A stretch of DNA of 64,000 bases from Nitrobacter sp963807355 (GTDB lineage Bacteria > Pseudomonadota > Alphaproteobacteria > Rhizobiales > Xanthobacteraceae), in contig CAWEBX010000025.1 of NCBI GenBank assembly GCA_963807355.1, forward strand, positions 1 to 64,000, written 5' to 3'. A program made the translations under genes and the position numbers. Positions 16,741 through 24,660 of the stretch are shown piece after piece. The notes below the pieces were generated by a model. The model had not been told where the DNA came from. It saw only the letters and a list, made by a program, of their open reading frames with translations, and did no database searches. The stretch's first letter is position 1, and every line of letters starts with the position of its first letter.

Positions 16741-16976
16741 GCACCGCTCAGGAGCTAATCCGAGAGGCCGAAAACTCGATTTCAGGTATGGGCGATAGCC
16801 TGGATGCGATTGAGGATTTCATGAACCTGGTCTGCCTTCTGCTGACGGTCCCTGACATCGAGGAAGAATGCCCCGGCCTTCACCGGCTTGTTCATGTAAT
16901 GCGGGAGCATCTTGACGACGCCAGGGAGGAACACATCCAGGCATCCTGCGCCATCCGCCGGCTTGCGAATCCATAA
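16737..16976 (+). CDS. small helical protein, 79 aa, unknown
   Basis: It starts inside the previous stop (ATGA at 16,737). The sequence is acidic and helical (AQELIREAENSISGMGDSLD, HVMREHLDDAREEHIQASCA). There is no recognised domain. It is the last plus-strand gene before the repeats near the right end of the element. Confidence 0.45.
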   Translation: MSTAQELIREAENSISGMGDSLDAIEDFMNLVCLLLTVPDIEEECPGLHRLVHVMREHLDDAREEHIQASCAIRRLANP

Positions 16977-17066
16977 GGTATAGGCCCGCCGGTTGGCGTT
17001 GCTCAACAAGATGTAGCGTGATTTCCCGCAGACTTGCGAATTCATAATATAACAGGCCCGCCGGTT
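16962..17066 (+). repeat. two imperfect direct repeats near the element's right end
   Basis: The copy at 16,962-16,994 (CTTGCGAATCCATAA ... TAGGCCCGCCGGTT) and the copy at 17,033-17,066 (CTTGCGAATTCATAA ... CAGGCCCGCCGGTT) are 71 bp apart start to start. Each combines an AT-rich half with CCCGCCGGTT, able to pair with nearby CCGCCGG. They are candidates for integrase arm sites or iterons, or simply a local duplication. Confidence 0.6.
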
Positions 17067-17446
17067 CGTGCCGGCGGATCCTCAGGGGCATCATTAGCTG
17101 TATTGTCCCATTCGAGGTCGCATACAACGTCAGCCTCGACGGAGGTCGAGGCGCTGAAGTACTTCGCGTTCTCTGCTAACAGTCTTCGCGCAGCGACTTC
17201 CGCTTCTTTCTTCGAGTTGCATTTTTCGTGAACGATACTCTCACAGCGGCCTGAATTCCCAGTGACATCCCAATAGGTCAGTTGAATCGATGCGTACCAC
17301 GCACCCTTTCCGGTGCGATGACGAGCTAATATTTTCCGACGTCGATCAGCGGCTTCGGCAACACCCATCGCCGCACTCTTTGCTGACCTGGCGCTTACCG
17401 GAGAGTAATCAGGACAAGCTGATGCCTGGAAAATAATATTTGTCAT
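17042..17446 (-). CDS. hypothetical element protein, 134 aa
   Basis: The only minus-strand gene of the element, ending beside its right edge. The start is at 17,446 (MTNIIFQASACPDYS), rather than the longer start that would reach into comEC sequence. The middle (GKGAWYASIQLTYWDVTGNS, then KKEAEVAARRLLAENAKYF) looks like a small alpha/beta fold of the phage-type 'DUF' kind. Its family is not recognised. Confidence 0.5.
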   Translation of the reverse strand: MTNIIFQASACPDYSPVSARSAKSAAMGVAEAADRRRKILARHRTGKGAWYASIQLTYWDVTGNSGRCESIVHEKCNSKKEAEVAARRLLAENAKYFSASTSVEADVVCDLEWDNTANDAPEDPPARTGGPVIL

Positions 17447-17467
17447 GGTGTTACGACGATTAGGAAA

Positions 17468-18778
17468 GCGCGGTAACATATCCGATTACGAAGTGGTCGG
17501 CGGCGGCGGCGCTCGTTGCAGCCGCTTTTTATCTTCTGCTGTCGGACGCTGAGGTCGCGACCCAACGCTCGTTCTTTATGACGGCGGTGGTGCTGATTGC
17601 GATCATGGTGGACAGGCGCGCTATTACGTTTCGCACACTCGCGGTCGCGGCGATGATCGTGCTTGCGATTGCGCCGGAGTTATTGATCCATCCGAGCTTT
17701 CAAATGTCGTTCGCGGCGACGCTCGGGTTGGTGGCGCTAGTTCAGGTCGGGATGCCGAAGATGCTTGCAACCCCCGATCACTCGCCGACGGCGAGGGCCG
17801 CTCTGTGGGGTGGACGCGAAATCGCCATGCTGGCGCTGGCGTCACTCGTGGCCGGACTCGCGACCACGCCGTATGTCGCGTTCCATTTCCATCGGGTGAC
17901 GCCATACGGCATGGTTGCGAACCTGCTGGCGATGCCGGTGATCTCGGCGCTGGTGATGCCGGCCGGACTCCTCGGACTTGCGGCCATGCCGTTTGGCTTC
18001 GACGGCGTGTTCTGGCGGCTGATGGACTTTGGCATCGAATGGATGGTCGCTGTGGCTCAATGGGTAGCGGCGCTTCCGGGCGCCTCGGTCATACGGCTGC
18101 ATTTGGAACGGGGCCGCTGCTCGCGGCGACCACGGGCATCATTCTGCTGGGACTGTTGAGAACGCCGCTGCGCTGGAGCGGCGCAGCTGTGGTCGCGCTG
18201 GCGATCGTGTGGTCACTTGCGGTGACGCCGCCGGATATCCTGATCTCCGCGGAGGGTCGCAACGTCGCCGTGAGGGGCGAGGACGGCCGGCTGCGTCTCA
18301 TCAGCACGAGCAAGGACTCTTTCACCGTCAAGGAATGGCTCGCCGCCGACGGGGATGGGCGTGGGTCTGCCGACCTACACTGGTGGAGGGCGTCTCATGC
18401 GACGATGAGGGCTGCGTGGTCAAGGTGAGTGGAGGTGGACTTGTCGCGCTTACGCGGCGTCCGGAGGCGATGCAGGATGATTGCGCTCGGGCGGAGCTCA
18501 TGGTGACGCTGTGGCAGGCTCCGGAGGGGTGCCTTGCGCAGGTGATCGATCAAAACAGGCTGAGGCGTGAAGGCGGCCTTGCCTTGTGGCCAACTCCAAG
18601 TGCTTCAAGATCTGGTGCTTCAAGACCCGGCTTTGCTGTTGATGCCGTACGTCCTGTCGGCGTCGATCGTCCCTGGTCATCCGCTGCCGTCGATGAACAG
18701 TCGGCACGGCTGCAATCAAAACCGGAGCCCCCGGCCGACGCCACGCCGGCGCCCGAGGATCTCCAGCCGGACGATTGA
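17468..18778 (+). pseudogene. comEC: comEC 3'-side fragment, frameshifted twice
   Basis: This resumes the channel protein in the same phase as the left fragment: TYPITKWSAAAALVAAAFYL, EVATQRSFFMTAVVLIAIMV, HPSFQMSFAATLGLVALVQV, FHRVTPYGMVANLLAMPVIS. The frame shifts near 18,095 (then HTAAFGTGPLLAATTGII, LRTPLRWSGAAVVALAI) and again near 18,360 (EGVSCDDEGCVVKVSGGGLV ... RPVGVDRPWSSAA), ending at 18,778 short of lexA. Even without the insertion, the gene would need three base corrections to be read through. Confidence 0.88.
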
Positions 18779-18818
18779 ACGGCTCGTCCACGGTCGGAGC
18801 CTTTCGCTCATGATGAAA

Positions 18819-19526
18819 TCAGTACTTGCGGTAAATGCCGATCAGTCTGCCCTGGATCTGGACCCGATTGGGCGGAAGTATGCGAACTTCGTAAGCCGCG
18901 TTCGCCGGCTCCAGCGCGATCGAAGCACCGCGACGGCGGAAGCGTTTCAACGTCGCTTCCTCGTCGTCGATCAGGGCAACGACGATGTCGCCGGTATCAG
19001 CGGTCTGGTTCCGCTGGATCAACGCAAGATCGCCATCGAGAATTCCGGCATCGACCATGGAATCGCCGCGTACCTCAAGCGCGTAGTGTTCGCCGGTACC
19101 AAGCATGTCGGGCGGCACGCTGACGGTGTGGCTGCAGGTCTGCAACGCTTCGATCGGCGTGCCGGCTGCAATCCGTCCCATCACCGGAACGGCGACCGGA
19201 CGTTCCGCATCGTCGACGACAGCGCCGCCGCTGCTGCGGCGGACTTTGCCCAGATTGCCTTCGATGACGCTCGGTGTGAAACCGCGACGGCCACCGCCGC
19301 CGCTGGCGGCGAGTTCGGGCAGTTTGATGACTTCGATGGCGCGGGCGCGGTTGGGCAGACGGCGGATGAATCCTCGTTCTTCCAGCGCGGTAATCAGGCG
19401 ATGGATGCCGGACTTCGAGCGCAGGTCGAGCGCGTCCTTCATTTCATCGAACGAGGGCGGCACGCCGGATTCTTTCAGCCGTTCGTTGATAAAACGCAGG
19501 AGTTCATACTGTTTGCGTGTGAGCAT
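18819..19526 (-). CDS. lexA: LexA SOS-response repressor
   Basis: A 235-residue repressor and self-cleaving protease. The N-terminal winged helix-turn-helix is residues 1-65 (MLTRKQYELLRFINERLKES; SFDEMKDALDLRSKSGIHRL). The cleavage site is Ala121-Gly122 in MGRIAAGTPIEA. The catalytic dyad is Ser156 (GDSMVDAG) and Lys194 (EEATLKRF). The start at 19,526 matches the family's MLTRKQ beginning; an in-frame ATG 36 bp upstream adds an unrelated dozen residues. It sits between comEC and moeA as in Bradyrhizobiaceae and is very likely autoregulated through the box at 19,638. Confidence 0.97.
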   Translation of the reverse strand: MLTRKQYELLRFINERLKESGVPPSFDEMKDALDLRSKSGIHRLITALEERGFIRRLPNRARAIEVIKLPELAASGGGGRRGFTPSVIEGNLGKVRRSSGGAVVDDAERPVAVPVMGRIAAGTPIEALQTCSHTVSVPPDMLGTGEHYALEVRGDSMVDAGILDGDLALIQRNQTADTGDIVVALIDDEEATLKRFRRRGASIALEPANAAYEVRILPPNRVQIQGRLIGIYRKY

Positions 19527-19637
19527 CCCGACCCAGTCCCTGGTTGATGGGGTTCTTGCCAACTAGGGGACATCGGGCCTGCAGCCCTTATAACCCGCGG
19601 CACGAACCTCGAAACAAATCATGAACATACACTATAT

Positions 19638-19652
19638 GTTCGATATGTGTTC
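19638..19652. promoter_or_regulatory. LexA operator (alphaproteobacterial SOS box)
   Basis: GTTC-GATATGT-GTTC is a perfect match to the alphaproteobacterial SOS consensus GTTC-N7-GTTC. It lies 112-126 bp upstream of the lexA start, in the gap before moeA. A further GAAC at 19,623-19,626 forms a GAAC-N11-GTTC palindrome with its first half. Confidence 0.85.
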
Positions 19653-19688
19653 CGCAACCCTTTAATTTAAGGTCAACAAAGCGACGTT

Positions 19689-20903
19689 TTATGACAGCGA
19701 AAGCTTAATGATGGCGCAGGGCTCGCCTTTGCTTGCGGCCGGCGCAAATGGCGTGCGGATTACGAGAGCCTCTGCCGCAGCGAGTTTTCCCATCAGCGAG
19801 CTGTCCTGATGCCCGATCGGCGTCGCGACCGGCAAGCCGTCCGTCGAGGGCGTGAGCCGGGCGCGCAGATAATCCTGCCTGGCTTGATTGGCGCTAACAT
19901 CGCTTCCGAGCAGCGCCGGTTCAATACAGTGGTGCACATCTTCACGCCCCGATAGCGCGCGGATCAGCGGCACCATGAACAGAAACGCACAGATATAGGA
20001 CGAGACGGGATTGCCGGGGAGGCCGATCACCCGCATCGGGCCTAGACGTCCGTGCATCATCGGCTTGCCCGGCCGCAGTGCGATCCGCCAGAACGCAATC
20101 TCCACGCCTTCCGCCTCCAGCGCACGCTTGACGAAGTCATGGTCGCCGACCGACGCGCCGCCGGTCGTAACCAGAATGTCGGCGCCGCTCTCGCGGGCGC
20201 GGCGGATCGCGGCGGTTGTGGCGTCCATGGTGTCGGCGGCGATACCCAGGTCGATCGCCTCTGCGCCTTCGCCTCGGGCGAGTGCGCGAAGCGCGTAGCC
20301 GTTGGACAAGATGATCTGGCCCGGACCGGGCGTCGCGCCCGGCAAAACCAGTTCGTCGCCCGTGGCGAGCATCGCTATTGTGGGACGGCGATGCACCGGC
20401 AGGTCTGGATAGTTCATGCCGGCAGCAAGGGAAAGATGGCGGTCGGTGAGATGGCTGCTGGCCCGGATCAGGACGTCGCCCTCACGAAAATCCACGCCGG
20501 CAGGACGAATGTTCTTTCCGGGAGCAGTGGCTTCCTTGACGATGACGTAGTTGCCGTCGCGTTCGGTGTCTTCCTGGATCACGACTGTATCGGCGCTGTC
20601 CGGCACCACCCCGCCGGTGAAAATCCGTAAGGCCTCCCCGGTTTGCAGCGCGCGCTCGAGCGGCCGTCCCGCAGCGATCTCACCGATCACCTGTAGACGC
20701 GCTGGAATTGTCGCAATGTCCGCTGCGCGCACCGCATAGCCGTCCATCGCCGACATTGCGACCGGCGGCTGAGTCCGGCGCGAAGTGAGATCGCGCGCCA
20801 ACACCCGACGATGCGCGGCTTCGAGAGCCACGGGTTCCTCCGAGAGCGGTTCGACTCCGGCAAGAACAGCCGCAAGGGCGTCGGCTACCGTCATCAGGGG
20901 CAT
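19689..20903 (-). CDS. moeA: molybdopterin molybdenumtransferase MoeA
   Basis: This enzyme inserts molybdate into adenylylated molybdopterin. At about 404 residues it has normal length, with MoeA marks: MSAMDGYAVRAAD, RIFTGGVVPDSADTVVIQED, ATGDELVLPG, VTTGGASVGDHDFV and GLPGNPVSSYICAF. The start at 20,903 (MPLMTV) is preferred because the AGGAGA box is 6-7 bases ahead of it; ATG at 20,909 is too close to the box. It stands between moaC and lexA on the same strand, the conserved cofactor cluster of this family. Confidence 0.95.
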   Translation of the reverse strand: MPLMTVADALAAVLAGVEPLSEEPVALEAAHRRVLARDLTSRRTQPPVAMSAMDGYAVRAADIATIPARLQVIGEIAAGRPLERALQTGEALRIFTGGVVPDSADTVVIQEDTERDGNYVIVKEATAPGKNIRPAGVDFREGDVLIRASSHLTDRHLSLAAGMNYPDLPVHRRPTIAMLATGDELVLPGATPGPGQIILSNGYALRALARGEGAEAIDLGIAADTMDATTAAIRRARESGADILVTTGGASVGDHDFVKRALEAEGVEIAFWRIALRPGKPMMHGRLGPMRVIGLPGNPVSSYICAFLFMVPLIRALSGREDVHHCIEPALLGSDVSANQARQDYLRARLTPSTDGLPVATPIGHQDSSLMGKLAAAEALVIRTPFAPAASKGEPCAIIKLSLS

Positions 20904-21127
20904 GACCATTCTCCTAGAGCATTTTCCGGCCAGGTGCGATTAGCCGTAAGAAATCCTCTCAATCAATAGCTTGTGCGTATTCTGATCGCAAAACCGGTAT
21001 CCACTTTTGCGGAATACGCGCTTGGACGATGCGCCTGGCGGGCGCGTCAATCATCTACCGAACTCGCGGCTCGTATACAACGGCGCTATGAGCCAAAATG
21101 CCGCTTAACGGCGCGTTCGCGCGGCCG

Positions 21128-21658
21128 CTATGGTTCTGCGGCGGTATTCGTCACAAGATAGTGGCCGGACTTGCCACCCTTTTTCTCGACGAGGTGAATG
21201 CCCTCGATCCGGACGCCGCGTTCCACGGCCTTGATCATGTCGTAGATCGTCAGGCAGGCGACGGATACCGCCGTGAGGGCTTCCATCTCCACTCCGGTCG
21301 GGCCGGAGACTTTGACGCTTGCGCGGACGCGGCAGCCCGGAATTCTCCTGTCGGCTTCGATTTCGAGCGTGACCTTCGACAGCGCCAGTGGATGGCAGAG
21401 TGGGATCAAATCCGAAGTGCGCTTGGCCGCCATGATGCCGGCGATGCGCGCGGTGCCAAGCACGTCGCCCTTCTTGGCGTTGCCGCTTTCAATCAAGTCG
21501 AGCGTCGCCTTGGTCATGACGACCTGGCCCTCGGCGACAGCGACGCGCTCGGTTGCGGGCTTTGCCGAGACATCGACCATCCGCGCCTCGCCTTTGACAT
21601 CAATGTGGGTGAGGGCGGGTTTGTGTTTCCCGGCGGCCTTGTTTTTCTTGTCTGCCAT
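21128..21658 (-). CDS. moaC: cyclic pyranopterin monophosphate synthase MoaC
   Basis: It catalyses the second half of the first step of molybdopterin synthesis, converting the MoaA product to cyclic pyranopterin monophosphate. It has 176 residues, about 15 longer than usual because of a Lys-rich N-terminus (MADKKNKAAGKHKPA). Family motifs are GNAKKGDVLGTARIAGIMAA, LIPLCHPLALSKV, GPTGVEMEALTAVSVACLT, YDMIKA and KKGGKSGHY. In relatives trpC lies directly upstream; here about 11.3 kb of accessory DNA separates them. Confidence 0.96.
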   Translation of the reverse strand: MADKKNKAAGKHKPALTHIDVKGEARMVDVSAKPATERVAVAEGQVVMTKATLDLIESGNAKKGDVLGTARIAGIMAAKRTSDLIPLCHPLALSKVTLEIEADRRIPGCRVRASVKVSGPTGVEMEALTAVSVACLTIYDMIKAVERGVRIEGIHLVEKKGGKSGHYLVTNTAAEP

Positions 21659-21684
21659 ATCATCAAATCCTGAGCTGTGTTCTT

Positions 21685-21714
21685 CCCTCTCTCACAAGGG
21701 AGAGGCTATTTTTT
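21685..21714 (+). repeat. hairpin followed by a T-run
   Basis: A CCTCTC stem pairs with GAGAGG across an 8-base loop, then CTATTTTTT follows on the plus strand. It has the form of a rho-independent terminator but no plus-strand gene ends here. It also resembles dispersed CCCTCTC...GAGAGG palindromes common in this family. It marks the left edge of the accessory island, followed by an AT-rich stretch to about 21,890. Confidence 0.4.
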
Positions 21715-21719
21715 CAAGA

Positions 21720-21999
21720 CCAGATTTTAACGAATAGTTTCAGCACTTTGTGAAGATTTTAAAATCTGGAAACGGGATAAAACTACATATAGGTAGCAAA
21801 ACGGCTGATTGCTTTTTAAGTTTCGACTAGCCTCTTTTGTAGAATTTAGATGTCGGTCAGGAAAGCAAAGATAAAGAATCTGAGGACAGGTGTTCGAATC
21901 TGCTGGTGCGCGCCCTTTTGACTATCGTCGACCTCGACTACATCGATAATGGACTGCAGATAGACCTTGTGGAACGGCACTGACCTGGTGCTGAAGCTT
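21720..21999. other. AT-rich non-coding stretch at the island's left edge
   Basis: No gene is visible. GC content is clearly below both flanks up to about 21,890. GTTCGAATC at 21,893-21,901 resembles a tRNA T-loop, but the flanking bases do not pair into a T-stem. Confidence 0.4.
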
Positions 22000-22230
22000 T
22001 CACGCATGGCTTTTGTTCTCATCGGCCCAGCGCGGGGCTTCTATGACCTCCAGCGGATAAGTGGCCTTTAGCAAATGAGCGAGTAGTGCGTCGGGATAAA
22101 GCGCATTCGGTGAATGAGAACGCAAGCCGGAAATAACCAACTGCTCGCACCCCAGCGTGCCGTCCTTGTCGAAAGTCGCGATGCGTTCGTTCGGTAGCAC
22201 GAAGTTGGCTTTTGCAATGTCAGCCGCATC
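22000..22230 (-). pseudogene. HAD-family phosphatase remnant
   Basis: About 70 residues reading FVLPNERIATFDKDGTLGCE and LVISGLRSHSPNALYPDALL. ERIATFDKDGTLGCEQ corresponds to HAD motif I (usually VFDNDGTLWCE), with the nucleophile Asp kept. Related periplasmic and lipoprotein acid phosphatases are ~300 residues, so most of the gene is gone. It is a remnant beside the sulfatase island. Confidence 0.55.
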
Positions 22231-22638
22231 TCCAAATCGGTGATCGTTTTTTTGCGGTACCGTCAGTTCATGGCGGCAGTGGATCACTTCGTGCGAACAC
22301 CGATGATATGCCGCTAGACCACACACCCGCTAGAAGGCCAAAATCTAATTACCGTCCGCCGACCGTAGGATCCGTCGAGCAGGGCAGCGTTGCTAATAAG
22401 GTTTGATATTCGGCCGTTTTCATCGGCCGGACAAACGAAAGCCCGTACGAGCCGCAGCATTGATTGCGAGAGGTATGGACGGCTGGCGGTTCTGAGGATT
22501 AATGTTGTTCCGGATACTGAAGGTTCTAATTTTAGACGCTTGTTACAAAATGCGCTGATGCCCCGTTAATGTCAGTGGGTGTGGTCCGTGCTGAATGTGA
22601 GCAATATCGCGCTTCGCAATGCGGTTCGTGACAGCCGC
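22231..22638. other. non-coding debris between two gene remnants
   Basis: About 400 bp in which I see no supportable gene, RNA or repeat. Composition is mixed, with the lower-GC part at 22,490-22,570. Confidence 0.4.
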
Positions 22639-22834
22639 ATGATCTTAATTTCCGGCGGCACCTTCCGCGTGGGATCGGACAAGCATTATCCGAAAGAGAC
22701 AGCGGTGCACCGGGTTACCGTCGGCACTTTGGATGGACCGTACTCCTGTCACCAATCGGCACTTCAGAGAGTTTGTGAGGGCGACCGGTCACAAAGTGGC
22801 GGTTGGAGGTGGCTGCCGATTATCGTTCAGTTAG
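22639..22834 (+). pseudogene. formylglycine-generating enzyme (SUMF1/FGE) remnant
   Basis: FGE oxidises the active-site cysteine of sulfatases to formylglycine. The start of the domain is clear: MILISGGTFRVGSDKHYPKE, then, after a one-base shift, FWMDRTPVTNRHFREFVRAT and GHKVAV. The frame ends at 22,834 after about 65 residues, whereas intact enzymes have ~300. The C-terminal catalytic half with its cysteines is missing. It lies just upstream of the sulfatase it would be expected to activate. Confidence 0.8.
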
Positions 22835-22929
22835 CAAGATGGTGAGTGTGGAAGTAGCGCGTCAAGATTAGCCGGCCGTATTGCCGGCTGGTTGAAAACT
22901 TCATCCGAAGGCACTCAAGAAAGGACAAG

Positions 22930-24582
22930 ATGAGCAGCAAGGATCATCAGAACAAGTCGAAGAATGGCACTCTGGATCGTCGCAAGCTCTTGCTCGCCAG
23001 CACTTCGCTCGCAGCGGCGGCGCTCGGCGCTGCTGCGTCCACGCGCGTCACTCAGGCGCAGGCGCAGCGGCATCCCGCGGCACCGGTGGCCGGCCGCAAG
23101 CCGAACATCCTCGTGATCTTCGGCGACGACATCGGCGTTCCACAGATCAGCGCCTATACCATGGGCATGGTGGGCTATCGCACACCGAACATCGACCGCA
23201 TCGCGAACGAAGGCGCGATCTTTACCGATGCCTACGGACAGCAAAGCTGCACCGCGGGGCGAGCCTCGTTCATTCTCGGACAGGAGCCGTTCCGCACCGG
23301 CCTTTTGATTATCGGCATGCCGGGCGACCCGCACGGCATTCAGGACTGGATGCCGACCATCGCCGACGTCATGAAGACGCAGGGTTATGCGACCGGCCAG
23401 TTCGGTAAGAACCATCTCGGTGACCGTGACGAGCACTTGCCGACCAAGCACGGCTTCGACGAGTTCTTCGGAAACCTCTACCACCTCAACGCCGAAGAGG
23501 AGCCGGAGGGCTACTTCTATCCGAAGGACGCTGAATTCCGGAAAAAGTACGGCCCCCGTGGCGTCATCAAGTCTTCGGCGGACGGCAAGATCGAGGACAC
23601 TGGTCCGCTGAACGTCGCGCGCATGCCGACGGTGGACGAGGAGTTCCTGGGCGCTGCCAAGGACTTCATCGGCCGCCAGGCGCGGGCCAACCGGCCGTTC
23701 TTCGTGTGGTTCAATTCGACGCGCATGCACATCTTCACCCATCTTAAAAAGGAGTCCCTGGGCAAGACCGGCAAAGGCATTCATGCCGACGGCATGGTCG
23801 AGCATGACGGGATGGTGGGAGAACTGCTCAAGCAACTCGACGACCTTGGCATCGCCGACAACACCATCGTGCTCTACACGACCGACAACGGCGCCGAAAT
23901 CGCGCTGTGGCCGGATGGCGCGATGACGCCGTTCAAGGGCGAGAAGGGCACGACATGGGAGGGTGGCATGCGCATTCCCATGATGGTGCGCTGGCCCGGC
24001 GTGATAAAGCCCGGCACGCAAATCAACGAGCCCATTTCGTTGATCGACTGGATGCCGACGCTCGCTGCAGCGGCGGGTATTCCCGATCTCAAGGAGCGGA
24101 TGAAGACCGGCTTCCAATCCGGCAACAAGACCTTCAAGGTTCATCTTGACGGCTACAACTTCCTGCCGTTCTTCAAGGGAGAAACGAAGGAGCCGCCGCG
24201 CGACACGATCTACTACTTCGACCAAGGCGGCAACCTGAATGCGATTCGTTGGAATGATTGGAAGCTGAGCTTCGCGACAGCGAAAGGTAACATCGCGACA
24301 GGCGTTCGCGAGACATCAGCATGGGCGTTAATCACCAACCTGCGAATGGATCCCTACGAGAGAGGGCTTGAAGAGGGAGGTGGCGCCATCGATTTCCTTG
24401 CGCGCAACATCTGGCTGCTCGTACCTATTCAAGGGAAGGTCAAGGAGTTCTTCAGCGACTTCGATCAGTATCCGTACCAGACAGGCAACTCACTCAATGC
24501 GGGCGGCATCAACTATGCGTTGCTGCGCCAGCAGGATGCGATGAAGCGGCTCAAAGATCTGGAGAGTGTCAAGACACGCTGA
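22930..24582 (+). CDS. Tat-exported arylsulfatase
   Basis: A 550-residue S1-family sulfatase that hydrolyses sulfate esters in the periplasm. A twin-arginine leader (DRRKLLLASTSLAAAALGAA, Arg17-Arg18) ends near TQAQAQ. Metal site: IFGDDIG (Asp66-Asp67). The formylglycine site is Cys107 in SCTAGRASF, a C-x-A-x-R version of the usual C-x-P-x-R. Further blocks are GKNHLGDRDEHLP, MHIFTHLKKES and YTTDNGAEI (metal Asp-Asn). The gene is intact and heads the island operon; a paralogue lies at 30,925-32,517. Confidence 0.93.
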   Translation: MSSKDHQNKSKNGTLDRRKLLLASTSLAAAALGAAASTRVTQAQAQRHPAAPVAGRKPNILVIFGDDIGVPQISAYTMGMVGYRTPNIDRIANEGAIFTDAYGQQSCTAGRASFILGQEPFRTGLLIIGMPGDPHGIQDWMPTIADVMKTQGYATGQFGKNHLGDRDEHLPTKHGFDEFFGNLYHLNAEEEPEGYFYPKDAEFRKKYGPRGVIKSSADGKIEDTGPLNVARMPTVDEEFLGAAKDFIGRQARANRPFFVWFNSTRMHIFTHLKKESLGKTGKGIHADGMVEHDGMVGELLKQLDDLGIADNTIVLYTTDNGAEIALWPDGAMTPFKGEKGTTWEGGMRIPMMVRWPGVIKPGTQINEPISLIDWMPTLAAAAGIPDLKERMKTGFQSGNKTFKVHLDGYNFLPFFKGETKEPPRDTIYYFDQGGNLNAIRWNDWKLSFATAKGNIATGVRETSAWALITNLRMDPYERGLEEGGGAIDFLARNIWLLVPIQGKVKEFFSDFDQYPYQTGNSLNAGGINYALLRQQDAMKRLKDLESVKTR

Positions 24583-24660
24583 GGGCGGAAATATCACATG
24601 CTGGCCGGGCAGTGATGCCGGCCAGTCCTCGCAAAGAATCTCTCTGCCGATCTGTCGCGT

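Larger units (their letters stand above)
12021..17473. mobile_element. decayed prophage-like integrative element inserted in comEC
   Basis: About 5.45 kb splits comEC. GCGCGG occurs at both edges (12,021-12,026 and 17,468-17,473), in the same codon phase, so removing one copy plus the interior rejoins comEC in frame as ...RALLAG-A-VTYPITKW. Inside are a rearranged tyrosine-recombinase gene at the left end, an excisionase/AlpA-like helix-turn-helix gene, a RepA-like ATPase, and a run of tightly coupled small genes. Several of these resemble the genes that flank terminase in alphaproteobacterial prophages. No portal, capsid, tail or lysis genes are present. It reads as a deletion remnant of a prophage or satellite. 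Confidence 0.75.

Noticed and set aside
21880..21925. tRNA-like 3' end (GTTCGAATC) at the edge of the island, as a possible attachment site
   Set aside because: Bases on either side do not pair into a T-stem and no acceptor or anticodon arm is visible upstream; left unannotated.
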